Source: Bacteroidaceae bacterium (GTDB lineage: Bacteria > Bacteroidota > Bacteroidia > Bacteroidales > Bacteroidaceae). From it: a DNA stretch of 37,427 nucleotides. Position numbers and translations under genes: made by a program. Positions 18,801 through 25,486 of this stretch are shown one piece after another. Under the pieces are notes generated by a model, which had not been told where the DNA came from, did not search any database, and worked only from the letters and a program-made list of their open reading frames with translations. Position 1 is the stretch's first letter. Each line of letters opens with the position of its first letter. Where the stretch lies: positions 1 through 37,427 of the forward strand of contig JAGCFP010000018.1 in assembly GCA_017650045.1 (NCBI GenBank), in the 5' to 3' direction.

Positions 18801-18934
18801 TTAGCCATAATGACTGGATGACGTGGTTGCAGAGTTTGGCTTTCATGGTGTTGTTTATCGGACTTATTTGGTGGTTCGTCAAACGTAATTGTCACCATGC
18901 TGTTGTGGAATCCTCCACCCAAAATGTAGAATGA
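15821..18934 (+). CDS. large FtsX/MacB-fold ABC permease
   Basis: A 1037-residue permease. Hydrophobic segments lie near 21-41, 462-482, 518-540, 560-582, 603-625, 630-650, 682-700, 919-940, 972-990 and 1005-1023, giving about ten. Two extracytoplasmic domains, each over 200 residues, fall between segments 1-2 and 7-8. The motifs GEVQLFKALGYTDKRI and SDIRLYKSIGYAPKRI, located after the second and eighth segments, are the repeated coupling-helix regions of a duplicated FtsX domain. It is longer than LolC/LolE or MacB because both halves are fused and the periplasmic parts are large. It pairs with the ATPase just upstream. The substrate cannot be read from the sequence. Only 1 base separates it from the glycosyltransferase gene. 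Confidence 0.85.
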   Translation: MRSVFGIGKNDSVRFYKRYYRLISLAVLITVAVIVGSLLIGHSVRQTLIHRVTERLGNVESVIFSRNSFLSDSIMQEPLFKEGAKGVLLSDGFISRNGRLLPVMVWGMEGDDMYGRALLNQTLADELRLSPAEDIVLRLPKGGLVPSGSLFVTDNYTASLRLAQAGIKSVEEGGNLSLKNEQTLPLNIFVSRDELAEIMEVEGKINLILSEKTISESDFSTVWNPAYSGLQIHPMSEYTEIITDRVFLQSSVVDYIERENSRVNPLFTYLANGIRLGDTLVPYSFVTAINAFDGHTLQSDELILSDYTAQRLHASVGDRVTVSYYVSKGLKDLKTDSVTLRVGSIVPLSLLVEDGRLSAEFPGLSDVERCTDWDSDLPLDMTLITDEDEEYWNHYRSTPKALLPYSLMKDIWSNDYGTATALRVSDHPAKVEGLQLSMFDVQIVQPRESGLYAAKNGIDFASLFLALGFFIIISALLLFVSPLSEMLWQRRGEVQLFKALGYTDKRIIKNLWNEALPVVCVATIMGVIVGILYTSIVMWLLGNIWQGATQTSHLGIYIDGVSVIVGVVISIVVIVGLLWYQIAKAVRTDGRSEQIEHHRGIRIWVSALGFTVLSIVVFIVNILIVNSLYLFVLLGILLVVLAGLWGEYYITRKSKPETNAFTLEKQTFATLFYQMKQLRGAYYALAFGVFTIFAVGLNRQQVTDAQKPTNATGGYSLWAETTVPVYYDLNTAEGRHQLSLDALPSGISIMQTLRLGADDASCLNLNKVTQPTILGVDMEQLQHSTFEILQGDMAFTDYSKTNGDAYPVLVDQESLMWSLGMTVGDTLHYQKANGQPVNFIIAGALATGIFQGYALMDKQLFKEVWPEISGSEVMLIKTEQSQEVSTLLSQALNEYGIRVMTTAQRLNTFNELVNTYLSIFLSLGGIGILLGILSFIIVIRKNLLVRQSDIRLYKSIGYAPKRIEGLLFRENVLLPLYAVCSGTVAALLSTCNNFSHNDWMTWLQSLAFMVLFIGLIWWFVKRNCHHAVVESSTQNVE

Positions 18935-18935
18935 C

Positions 18936-20207
18936 ATGAAGATAGTGTTCATCATAACGAGTTCAGGGGATGCCTATTACTGTGGCAACTGCTTCCGTGA
19001 CAACCTCATGGCACAAGCCATGAAGCGTGCTGGTCATCAGGTAGTTATCATGCCCATTTATCTGCCACTGAGACAGAAGGAGTTTCAGGCAGATACGCGA
19101 CTGTTTTTCCCTGCCACCTCGTATTATGTAGGACAGAAGTTCTTCAAAGATAAGTCGATGCCTGCATGGCTGAAGAAACTTCTCGGAGCACAGCCTTTGC
19201 TTGATATAGCAATGTCTATGGCTGGCACCACTACCAGTGATGGCATGGAAGATATGACACTCTCTATGATCCAAGGAGAGGGCACTACGTTCGATGACAT
19301 GGTGCGTGAGATGATCGATTGGATTGTGACGAAGGAGCAACCAGATGTCATCTATATCTCATCGTCTATGCTGGTGGGCATTGCCAAGGCATTGAAACAG
19401 GCATTTGAGAAGCTGCAGATGGAACAGCCCCCAAAGATTGTTTGTGTGGCACAGGATGAGGAAGTATGGATAGATGGCCTTCGTGAGGAAGATGCGGCAT
19501 TGGCATGGCGTGGTATAGCAGAGAATTTGAAGTATGCTGATGCAGTTATTACCACCAGTCTGCATTATAAAGAAAAGATGGCCAGTCTGTTTAATGCCGA
19601 TCATGTGGTATATCCAGGATTGGAGATTGCTAAGTATGCTACTACTGAACATCCTGCTGAGCCTACCATTGGCTTTTTCTATCGTATGAATAAGGCGGAT
19701 GGTCTGGATGTGTTGGCAGAAGCCTTTGTGATGTTGAAGCAGAAGGGGTCTATCCCTGGTCTGAAATTACGTATAGGAGGAGGATATACTTCAGACGACA
19801 AGCCTTTCCTTCGAAGGGTGCACAAGCTGTTGGCTCCTTATAAAGAAGACGTGGTGATAGAAGATACCTATGACTGGGCCCATCATGCAGAGTTCTATAA
19901 AAAGATATCGGTCATCTGCGTACCTTTGCAGTTTGAAGAAAGTGTGGGCTTGTATCTGTTAGAGGCTTTTGCTGCTGGCATACCTGCGGTGGAGCCAGAT
20001 ATGGGATCGTTCAGTGAGATCGTTGGTAATGCCGGAGTGTTATATCATCCTAACGATGCCAAGCACTTAGCTGAAGCTTTAGAGCAACTGTTCACTACGC
20101 CCGGGCTGTACGAACAAAGTTGTAAGGCAGCTACTGCACTATCCGAAGAGAGGTACAACAGCAGGGTAGTGGCTGAGAAACTGGAAGAAATAATGAAAAC
20201 AATATAA
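18936..20207 (+). CDS. glycosyltransferase, GT-B fold, GT4 family
   Basis: A 423-residue GT-B enzyme without signal or membrane segments, so it acts in the cytoplasm. The N-terminal acceptor domain starts with KIVFIITSSGDAYYCGNCF, a Cys-containing variant of the usual Gly-rich loop. The C-terminal nucleotide-sugar domain has GFFYRMNKADGLDVLAEAF and the GT4 EX7E motif (E335 to E343, EESVGLYLLEAFAAGIP). The expected reaction is retaining transfer of a sugar from a nucleotide donor; donor and acceptor are unknown. The gene sits 1 base after the ABC permease and 16 bases before a propeller gene, so it belongs to the same transcription unit. A terpenoid or lipid acceptor would fit the context, but that is inference. 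Confidence 0.85.
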   Translation: MKIVFIITSSGDAYYCGNCFRDNLMAQAMKRAGHQVVIMPIYLPLRQKEFQADTRLFFPATSYYVGQKFFKDKSMPAWLKKLLGAQPLLDIAMSMAGTTTSDGMEDMTLSMIQGEGTTFDDMVREMIDWIVTKEQPDVIYISSSMLVGIAKALKQAFEKLQMEQPPKIVCVAQDEEVWIDGLREEDAALAWRGIAENLKYADAVITTSLHYKEKMASLFNADHVVYPGLEIAKYATTEHPAEPTIGFFYRMNKADGLDVLAEAFVMLKQKGSIPGLKLRIGGGYTSDDKPFLRRVHKLLAPYKEDVVIEDTYDWAHHAEFYKKISVICVPLQFEESVGLYLLEAFAAGIPAVEPDMGSFSEIVGNAGVLYHPNDAKHLAEALEQLFTTPGLYEQSCKAATALSEERYNSRVVAEKLEEIMKTI

Positions 20208-20223
20208 ATAATAAATTGATTTT

Positions 20224-21492
20224 ATGCTTATGAGAAAAACTAAACGAATGATTGGCTTGGGCGCTATGGCCCTTTGCCTGAGTGTACTGAGCGCTTCAGC
20301 GCAAGACATGACAACCTTCCGTGGCCCTGCACGCGACGGACAGTATGCTGAGACCGGACTGCTGAAGCAGTGGCCTGCAGATGGTCCTGAGATGCTTTGG
20401 GAAACCAACGATGTGGGTAAGGGTTATTCCACCCCTGTGATAGTGGGCGATAGGCTCTACGTCACTGGTATGAACGAGAATGAGAATCAAGAGACTTTCA
20501 ATGCTTATACACTTGATGGTAAGAAGGTTTATACCATAGCTTATGGTAAGCCTTGGAGAGAAAACTATCCTGAAACGCGCACCACACCTACCATCGTTGA
20601 TGGTAAGGCCTATATGGTAAGTGGCAGTGGTGAGGTGGTTTGCATCAACATTGCCGATGGCAAGATTGTGTGGCGCATCGACGGACTGAGCACATACGGT
20701 GGACGTACGGGCCACTGGGGCACCGCAGAATGTCCGCTGGTGTATGACAATAAGGTGATTTACACCTCTGGAGGCAGTCAGACTTCAATGGTGGCACTCG
20801 ACAAGGAGACAGGTAAGGAAATCTGGAAGACTAAGTCGTTGCGTGCCAACAGTGCTTACATTTCTCCGATCTTGGTGACATGGAATGGCAAGCGCCAAAT
20901 CATTGGTGGCATCGAGCAGGTAATGTTTGGTGTGAATCCTGACAATGGCGACATTGAGTGGACCTTCACCGACTGGCCAAGTCCTAACACTTATGAGAAC
21001 ATTGCTCCTAACTCTCCACTGTTTAAGGACGGCTCTTTCTTCTTTAGTGAGGGTTATGACACGGGTGGTTACTTGATTAAGCTCAATGATACCATGACTG
21101 CTGCTACAAAGGTTTGGAAGACCGACGATCTGGACACTCATCATGGAGGTTATGTGCTCATCGACGGTGTGATCTATGGTTCCAACTGGGTGAACAACAA
21201 TGCTGGCAACTGGGTGGCTATTGATTGGAATACAGGTAAGACGCTCTACAATACCGGATGGAGTGGTGGTAAGGGCAAGGGCTCTACCGTAGCTGCAGAT
21301 GGTATGCTCTACACGCACGATGAGCGTCGTGGCTTTGTGGGCTTGGTACGTCCTTCCAAGGATAAATACGACGTGGTGAGCGAGTTCCGTGTAAGCAAGG
21401 GCTCTGGTCCCAGCTGGGCACATCTCGTCATCAACAGAGGCGTATTGTATGTGCGTCATGGCGAGTATATGGCTGCCTACAAAGTGAAGTAA
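20224..21492 (+). CDS. exported PQQ-like beta-propeller protein (propeller 5)
   Basis: A 422-residue protein with a cleavable signal peptide ending in SASAQ near residue 26. The mature part starts with MTTFRGPARDGQYAETGLLK, the clearest form of the FRGPxRDG entry motif. It ends with SWAHLVINRGVLYVRHGEY. Long stretches match the next gene at both protein and DNA level, for example SNWVNNNAGNWVAIDWNTGK, which indicates a tandem duplication. An alternative ATG six bases downstream (20230) would only remove two residues. No haem site or metal-binding cluster is visible. It follows the glycosyltransferase by 16 bases with no visible promoter, so it is probably in the same operon. Confidence 0.82.
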   Translation: MLMRKTKRMIGLGAMALCLSVLSASAQDMTTFRGPARDGQYAETGLLKQWPADGPEMLWETNDVGKGYSTPVIVGDRLYVTGMNENENQETFNAYTLDGKKVYTIAYGKPWRENYPETRTTPTIVDGKAYMVSGSGEVVCINIADGKIVWRIDGLSTYGGRTGHWGTAECPLVYDNKVIYTSGGSQTSMVALDKETGKEIWKTKSLRANSAYISPILVTWNGKRQIIGGIEQVMFGVNPDNGDIEWTFTDWPSPNTYENIAPNSPLFKDGSFFFSEGYDTGGYLIKLNDTMTAATKVWKTDDLDTHHGGYVLIDGVIYGSNWVNNNAGNWVAIDWNTGKTLYNTGWSGGKGKGSTVAADGMLYTHDERRGFVGLVRPSKDKYDVVSEFRVSKGSGPSWAHLVINRGVLYVRHGEYMAAYKVK

Positions 21493-21525
21493 TAAGTGCT
21501 ATTTATAATTCATCATTTGTAAGTT

Positions 21526-22872
21526 ATGATTAAGACAAAAGCTCTTTTCTTAGGACTTGCGACTGCAAGCATGGTACTGGTTGGCTGTGGCAATAAGCAG
21601 AAAGCAGATACGACTGAGAGTGCCAGTGCTGCGGCTCCAGCTCCCGCTCCAGCTGTTGATATAACGTTCTCACCAGCTCAGGATGTAACCCAGTTCCGTG
21701 GTCCTAATCGTGATGGTATCTATAGTGCTGAAAGCGGATTGCTGAAGCAGTGGCCAGCCAATGGCCCTCAGCTGTTGTGGGAAAATTCAGACTTGGTGCA
21801 AGGCTATTCCAGTCCTGCAGTACTGAGTGGAACCGTGTATATCACTGGAATGAATGAGGATAAGAACCAAGAGGTGTTCTTCGCTATCGACCGTAATGGT
21901 AAGACACTTTACAAGACGCCTTATGGCAAGCCTTGGAAAGACACCTATCCAGAGACACGTTCCACACCTACCATCGTTGATGGCAAGGCTTATGTCATCA
22001 GTGGCATGGGTGAGGTGGCGTGCATCAACATTGCTGATGGCAGCATCGTGTGGCAGATAGATGGTGGTACCAAGTATGGCACTACGACAGGCAACTGGGG
22101 TACGGCAGAGTGTCCTTTGGTGGTTGACAACAAGGTGATCTACAGTCCTGGTGGTAAGCAGACCACCATCGTGGCGCTGGACAAGGAGACAGGTGCAGAG
22201 ATTTGGAAATCACGCTCACTGGGTGAGAATCGTAACTATGTGCAGCCCATGCTCATCACTTGGAACGGTAAGCGCCAGATTGTAGGTGGTACCAACAACA
22301 CCTATTATGGGGTAGATCCTGAGACGGGTGAGATTCAGTGGAGTGCCACAGGATGGTATCCACCTTCAGGGAGGGAGAACATCGCTCCTAATGGTGCCGT
22401 TTTCAAGGATGGTATTCTGGTGTTCTCACAGGGCTATGGCATTAACACCACCGCCTTTAAGTTGGCTGATAATATGAAGAGTGTCAGCGTGGCATGGAAG
22501 AACGACGACCTCAGTACCCATCATGGTGGCTATGTGCTGGTAGATGGCGTGCTCTATGGTTCCAACTGGGTGAATAATAATTCCGGCAACTGGATAGCTG
22601 TGGATTGGAATACTGGTAAGACCCTCTACAACGAAGCTTGGAGTGGTGGTAAGGGCAAGGGATCAACGGTCTATGCCGATGGTATGCTCTACACTTACGA
22701 TGAGCGTCGTGGTTTCGTGGGCTTAGTACGTCCAACGAAAGATAAGTTCGATGTAGTGAGCGAATTCCGTATCACCAAAGGCTCTGGTCCTAATTGGGCA
22801 CACATCGTCATCAGTAATGGTATCATGTATGTGCGCCATGGAGAATATCTGGCAGCCTATTTAGTGAAATAA
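21526..22872 (+). CDS. PQQ-like beta-propeller lipoprotein (propeller 6)
   Basis: A 448-residue lipoprotein paralog of the preceding gene. The signal ends in the lipobox LVGC, then comes a low-complexity linker rich in Ala and Pro (about 32-44), then TQFRGPNRDGIYSAESGLL and the same blade order as propeller 5. It ends WAHIVISNGIMYVRHGEY. The duplication has therefore produced one soluble and one lipid-anchored version of the same propeller. The linker would give the propeller reach from the membrane. It is the last gene of the long array; a strong hairpin starts 25 bases after its stop. Confidence 0.83.
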   Translation: MIKTKALFLGLATASMVLVGCGNKQKADTTESASAAAPAPAPAVDITFSPAQDVTQFRGPNRDGIYSAESGLLKQWPANGPQLLWENSDLVQGYSSPAVLSGTVYITGMNEDKNQEVFFAIDRNGKTLYKTPYGKPWKDTYPETRSTPTIVDGKAYVISGMGEVACINIADGSIVWQIDGGTKYGTTTGNWGTAECPLVVDNKVIYSPGGKQTTIVALDKETGAEIWKSRSLGENRNYVQPMLITWNGKRQIVGGTNNTYYGVDPETGEIQWSATGWYPPSGRENIAPNGAVFKDGILVFSQGYGINTTAFKLADNMKSVSVAWKNDDLSTHHGGYVLVDGVLYGSNWVNNNSGNWIAVDWNTGKTLYNEAWSGGKGKGSTVYADGMLYTYDERRGFVGLVRPTKDKFDVVSEFRITKGSGPNWAHIVISNGIMYVRHGEYLAAYLVK

Positions 22873-22896
22873 GCATTCGTTAGTTGCAATAATCTT

Positions 22897-22936
22897 TTTG
22901 CCCAGTTAGGAAAGTTTTACTCCCTAACTGGGCAAA
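22897..22936 (+). terminator. perfect 14-bp hairpin closing the propeller/redox array
   Basis: Bases 22897-22910 (TTTGCCCAGTTAGG) and 22923-22936 form a perfect 14-bp inverted repeat with a 12-base loop. It begins 25 bases after the stop of propeller 6. It lacks a long T-run on the 3' side, so it may act as a terminator or RNA-stabilizing hairpin. It ends 4 bases before the arsR-type promoter, so an operator role for that gene is also possible. Confidence 0.65.
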
Positions 22937-22939
22937 TTA

Positions 22940-22971
22940 TTTGCCATTGTGTGGGCTTTTCACTACCTTTG
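22940..22971 (+). promoter_or_regulatory. Bacteroidetes-type promoter of the ArsR-family gene
   Basis: TTTG at 22940-22943 and TACCTTTG at 22964-22971, separated by 20 bases, match the Bacteroidetes sigma consensus (-33 TTTG, -7 TAnnTTTG). Transcription would start a few bases downstream, about 12 bases before ATG 22990. This also rules out the in-frame GTG at 22951 as the start. Confidence 0.7.
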
Positions 22972-22989
22972 CCAATAGAAATTACGAAA

Positions 22990-23349
22990 ATGGACAAGAC
23001 ATTCTATTACAACAGAGAACTGACCCCCCAAGAGCAGAAAGCGCATGAGGAAAAGTTGGCACGTTTTGCCAAAGCGATGGGACATCCCACACGCATCGCC
23101 ATACTCAACTTTCTGGCTCAGATGAAGTGTTGCTATTTTGGGGAGATTCATGAGGAACTACCCATTGCCAAGGCTACCGTTTCACAGCATCTGAAAGAAC
23201 TGAAGGATGCGGGTTTGATACAAGGGGAGATAGAAGGTCCCAAGGTGAAGTATTGCATCAATCGTGGCAACTGGGAGATTGCCCGTCACATGTTTTCCAC
23301 GTTCTTTGCCAATTGTGTGAAGAAGCAAGATGACGGTTCTTGTTGCTGA
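22990..23349 (+). CDS. ArsR-family transcriptional repressor, Cys-rich
   Basis: A 119-residue winged-helix protein. The region GHPTRIAILNFLAQ (31-44) and the recognition helix around IAKATVSQHLKELKDAGLI (59-77) are typical of ArsR-type metal sensors. Cysteines are clustered at positions 47-48 (MKCCYF), 89, 109 and 118-119 (GSCC at the very C-terminus), plausible thiol ligands for arsenite, other metalloids or soft metals. ATG 22990 is used because the promoter overlaps any earlier start. It is likely autoregulated through the short upstream region. The next genes are an aquaglyceroporin and a G3E GTPase, a context also suggestive of metalloid or metal handling. The exact inducer is not known. 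Confidence 0.85.
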   Translation: MDKTFYYNRELTPQEQKAHEEKLARFAKAMGHPTRIAILNFLAQMKCCYFGEIHEELPIAKATVSQHLKELKDAGLIQGEIEGPKVKYCINRGNWEIARHMFSTFFANCVKKQDDGSCC

Positions 23350-23458
23350 AGCCCTTTGTTCGTTGTTCGGCATTTTATGAACAGACCACTCATTTCGCTT
23401 TTAAATTTCCTTTTTTTCGTCTTAAGATAAAGCCAACAGCTTCTGTTTTATTCTTTCG

Positions 23459-23466
23459 TACCTTTG
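23459..23466 (+). promoter_or_regulatory. possible -7 box for the aquaglyceroporin gene
   Basis: TACCTTTG matches the Bacteroidetes -7 consensus and lies 27 bases before the ATG at 23494. No good -33 TTTG is seen at the expected distance, so this promoter is weak evidence only. The rest of the 144-base gap after the ArsR-family gene shows no other structure. Confidence 0.4.
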
Positions 23467-23493
23467 TATCAGTAAAACTGTAACTATAAATAT

Positions 23494-24285
23494 ATGAAAG
23501 AATTTATAGGCGAATCTTTAGGAACCTTTATCTTAACTTTGTTTGGTTGCGGCTCTGTAGCCGTGTCCGTGTTGTTTGGTGAGTACACCAGCATCTTTCA
23601 GATAGCCATCGTGTGGGGATTAGCTGTAGCACTGGCTATCTACGTCACTCGTCATTTATGTCCTGCCCATCTTAATCCTGCCGTCTCTGTATCTATGGTA
23701 TTGGGAAAACGAATGCCTGCGGGCAAATTGCCTGGCTATCTGTTGGCTCAATTTGTAGGAGCGATGCTTGCTGGCGCTATGATTTTTTGGTTGTTCAATC
23801 CTTCAATTGAAACCTACGAATTGGCTCATGGCATCGAGCGAGGCACAGCTGCCTCTGTGGATACTGCCCGTATGTTTGGCGAATACTATCCCAATCCTGG
23901 CGATGCGCTCGTATCAACGGTTTCTTTGCCGTTGGCTATCGCCGCAGAGGCGGTGGGAACTTTTATATTGGTACTGTTTATATTCTGCTTCACCGAAGAT
24001 TGCAATGTGGGACGTCCAGACAGCAACATTGCTCCGCTCTTCATTGGCCTCACCGTGTCTATCTGTATCACACTGATAGCTCCACTCACACAGGCAGGCT
24101 TGAATCCTGCGCGCGACTTTGGGCCTCGTGTAGTGGCATGGATGGCAGGATGGGGGAGTGTCGCCTTTCCCGATAATGTTGGTGGCTTCTTCTGGGTGTA
24201 TATCTTAGGACCTATCCTTGGAGGAGCAGTAGCCACCTATTTCTTCACCCTTGTGCTGGAACCAGCCATGAAGAAACATAAATAA
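23494..24285 (+). CDS. aquaglyceroporin (MIP family)
   Basis: A 263-residue channel with six membrane segments and both half-helix motifs: HLNPAV (N61-P62-A63) and GLNPARDFGPR (N204 to R212). The aspartate directly after the second NPAR is the hallmark of glycerol-conducting aquaporins (GlpF group), which pass glycerol, other small polyols and uncharged arsenite or antimonite. No glycerol kinase or dehydrogenase is nearby. The gene instead follows a Cys-rich ArsR-family gene, an arrangement known from arsenic operons in which an aquaglyceroporin (AqpS) lets arsenite out. Metalloid export is therefore a reasonable inference, with glycerol uptake as the alternative. The G3E GTPase gene follows after 19 bases. 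Confidence 0.88.
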   Translation: MKEFIGESLGTFILTLFGCGSVAVSVLFGEYTSIFQIAIVWGLAVALAIYVTRHLCPAHLNPAVSVSMVLGKRMPAGKLPGYLLAQFVGAMLAGAMIFWLFNPSIETYELAHGIERGTAASVDTARMFGEYYPNPGDALVSTVSLPLAIAAEAVGTFILVLFIFCFTEDCNVGRPDSNIAPLFIGLTVSICITLIAPLTQAGLNPARDFGPRVVAWMAGWGSVAFPDNVGGFFWVYILGPILGGAVATYFFTLVLEPAMKKHK

Positions 24286-24304
24286 ATAATTTATAATTCA
24301 AAAT

Positions 24305-25390
24305 ATGACCAGACTGATTATCGTCGGTGGTTTCCTCGGAGCAGGAAAGACCACATTGCTTTGGGAAACTGCCAAGAGATTTATTAAACAAGGAAAAAAG
24401 GTAGGCTTGATCACCAACGATCAAGCGCCTGAATTGGTCGACAGTGCCATTTTGAAACTGTCGGGCCTCTCTGTGGCAGAGGTCAGTGGCAGTTGCTTCT
24501 GCTGTAATTTCAACGGCTTCACAGAGGCTATTAAGAAGTTGCAGCATGGCGCGCCAGATGTCATCATCGCAGAGCCTGTAGGTAGTTGTGCCGACCTCTC
24601 TGCTACCATTCTTCAGCCATTGAAGAAGTTCCATGGCGCTGAACTGGAATTGGCTCCATTTACGGTATTGGCCGATCCTAACCGTCTGCCTTCTATCCTC
24701 GAAGGGGGAAATGGCGGCTTGCATCCAGATGCTGCTTATATCTTTGGTAAGCAGTTGGAAGAAAGCGATATCCTGTTGCTGACGAAGACAGATACTCTGG
24801 AACCTGCCAAGAAAGAGGAACTGATGCAGAAACTGGCTGAGAAATATCCCACTTCAACAGTGATGGCAGTAAGCGCGTTGAAGGGAGATGGCATGGACGC
24901 ATGGATTGAGCAAGTGACCACCCGTAACGATGTGGGTAAGAAGCTGCTGCGTATCGACTATGATCGCTATGCACATGGAGAGGCAGTGTTGGGATGGCTC
25001 AATGGCACCGTGAAACTGTTGAGTACAGAAGACACAGATTGGAACCAGTTGGCAGAAACCTTCATCCAAGACCTTGCCAAGACCTTTGAAGCAGAAGGCC
25101 TGCCTGTGGGACATGTGAAAGCCATCGTAGAAAATGGCTACGCCTTTGTGGTAAGCAATCTCACACAAGACCGTCGCACGGTATCACTGCGTGGGGATGC
25201 AGGCAAGAGCACAGAAGCCACGATCGTCATTAATGCCCGTGTGGAAACCACGCCAGAGCATCTGGATGAATTGGTACGTGCAGAACTGAAGCACCTGCTT
25301 GCTGATAAATACGAACAGACTGAGCTGGCATGGAAATTCCTGCAACCTGGTCGTCCTAATCCTACCCATCGCTTTGTAGAGATCGTATAA
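24305..25390 (+). CDS. G3E-family (CobW/YjiA/HypB-like) GTPase
   Basis: A 361-residue GTPase with Walker A GGFLGAGKTT (8-17), the metal-binding CxCC motif as SCFCC (C64, C66, C67), the AEPVG switch block near 89-93, and LTKTD (159-163) for guanine recognition. G3E GTPases load metal ions or cobalamin-type cofactors onto partner enzymes or buffer zinc. The C-terminal domain is only loosely like the CobW C-terminal domain and ends PGRPNPTHRFVEIV. No metalloenzyme that would be an obvious client lies beside it; the upstream neighbours are the aquaglyceroporin and ArsR-family genes, so these three likely form a metal/metalloid response unit. Start at ATG 24305, 19 bases after the porin stop. Confidence 0.85.
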   Translation: MTRLIIVGGFLGAGKTTLLWETAKRFIKQGKKVGLITNDQAPELVDSAILKLSGLSVAEVSGSCFCCNFNGFTEAIKKLQHGAPDVIIAEPVGSCADLSATILQPLKKFHGAELELAPFTVLADPNRLPSILEGGNGGLHPDAAYIFGKQLEESDILLLTKTDTLEPAKKEELMQKLAEKYPTSTVMAVSALKGDGMDAWIEQVTTRNDVGKKLLRIDYDRYAHGEAVLGWLNGTVKLLSTEDTDWNQLAETFIQDLAKTFEAEGLPVGHVKAIVENGYAFVVSNLTQDRRTVSLRGDAGKSTEATIVINARVETTPEHLDELVRAELKHLLADKYEQTELAWKFLQPGRPNPTHRFVEIV

Positions 25391-25412
25391 TAATAAGGAT
25401 ATACTTTTTTGT

Positions 25413-25450
25413 AATATTTTGGGATGTTCTTGCGAATGTCTCAAAATATT
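25413..25450. terminator. 17-bp imperfect palindrome with T-run between the GTPase gene and the GH32 gene
   Basis: Arms 25413-25429 and 25434-25450 pair over 17 positions with a 4-base loop. The three mismatches are all G/T type, so in RNA (top strand) they become G-U wobbles and the stem is continuous. A run of T follows immediately (25449-25455). This fits a terminator for the GTPase gene. Because it also covers the -33 region of the next promoter, it may double as an operator. Confidence 0.6.
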
Positions 25451-25462
25451 TTTTTATGTTTG
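25430..25462 (+). promoter_or_regulatory. putative promoter of the fructan module
   Basis: TATGTTTG at 25455-25462 matches the Bacteroidetes -7 box and lies 24 bases before ATG 25487. A TTG at 25430-25432 is a possible -33 element, with spacing of 22 bases, slightly longer than usual. Confidence 0.5.
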
Positions 25463-25486
25463 CATAATAAACTAAAACCTAATAAA

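Noticed and set aside
20785-21459. A 224-codon minus-strand open frame
   Set aside because: Antisense to propeller 5; it arises from the codon usage of the real gene.
3249-22872. Calling the propellers quinoprotein dehydrogenases
   Set aside because: They have the PQQ-like fold, but no active-site pattern or haem domain could be recognised and no PQQ synthesis genes are present.
22951-22989. GTG start for the ArsR-family gene
   Set aside because: It falls inside the promoter, between the -33 and -7 elements; ATG 22990 gives a normal-length protein.
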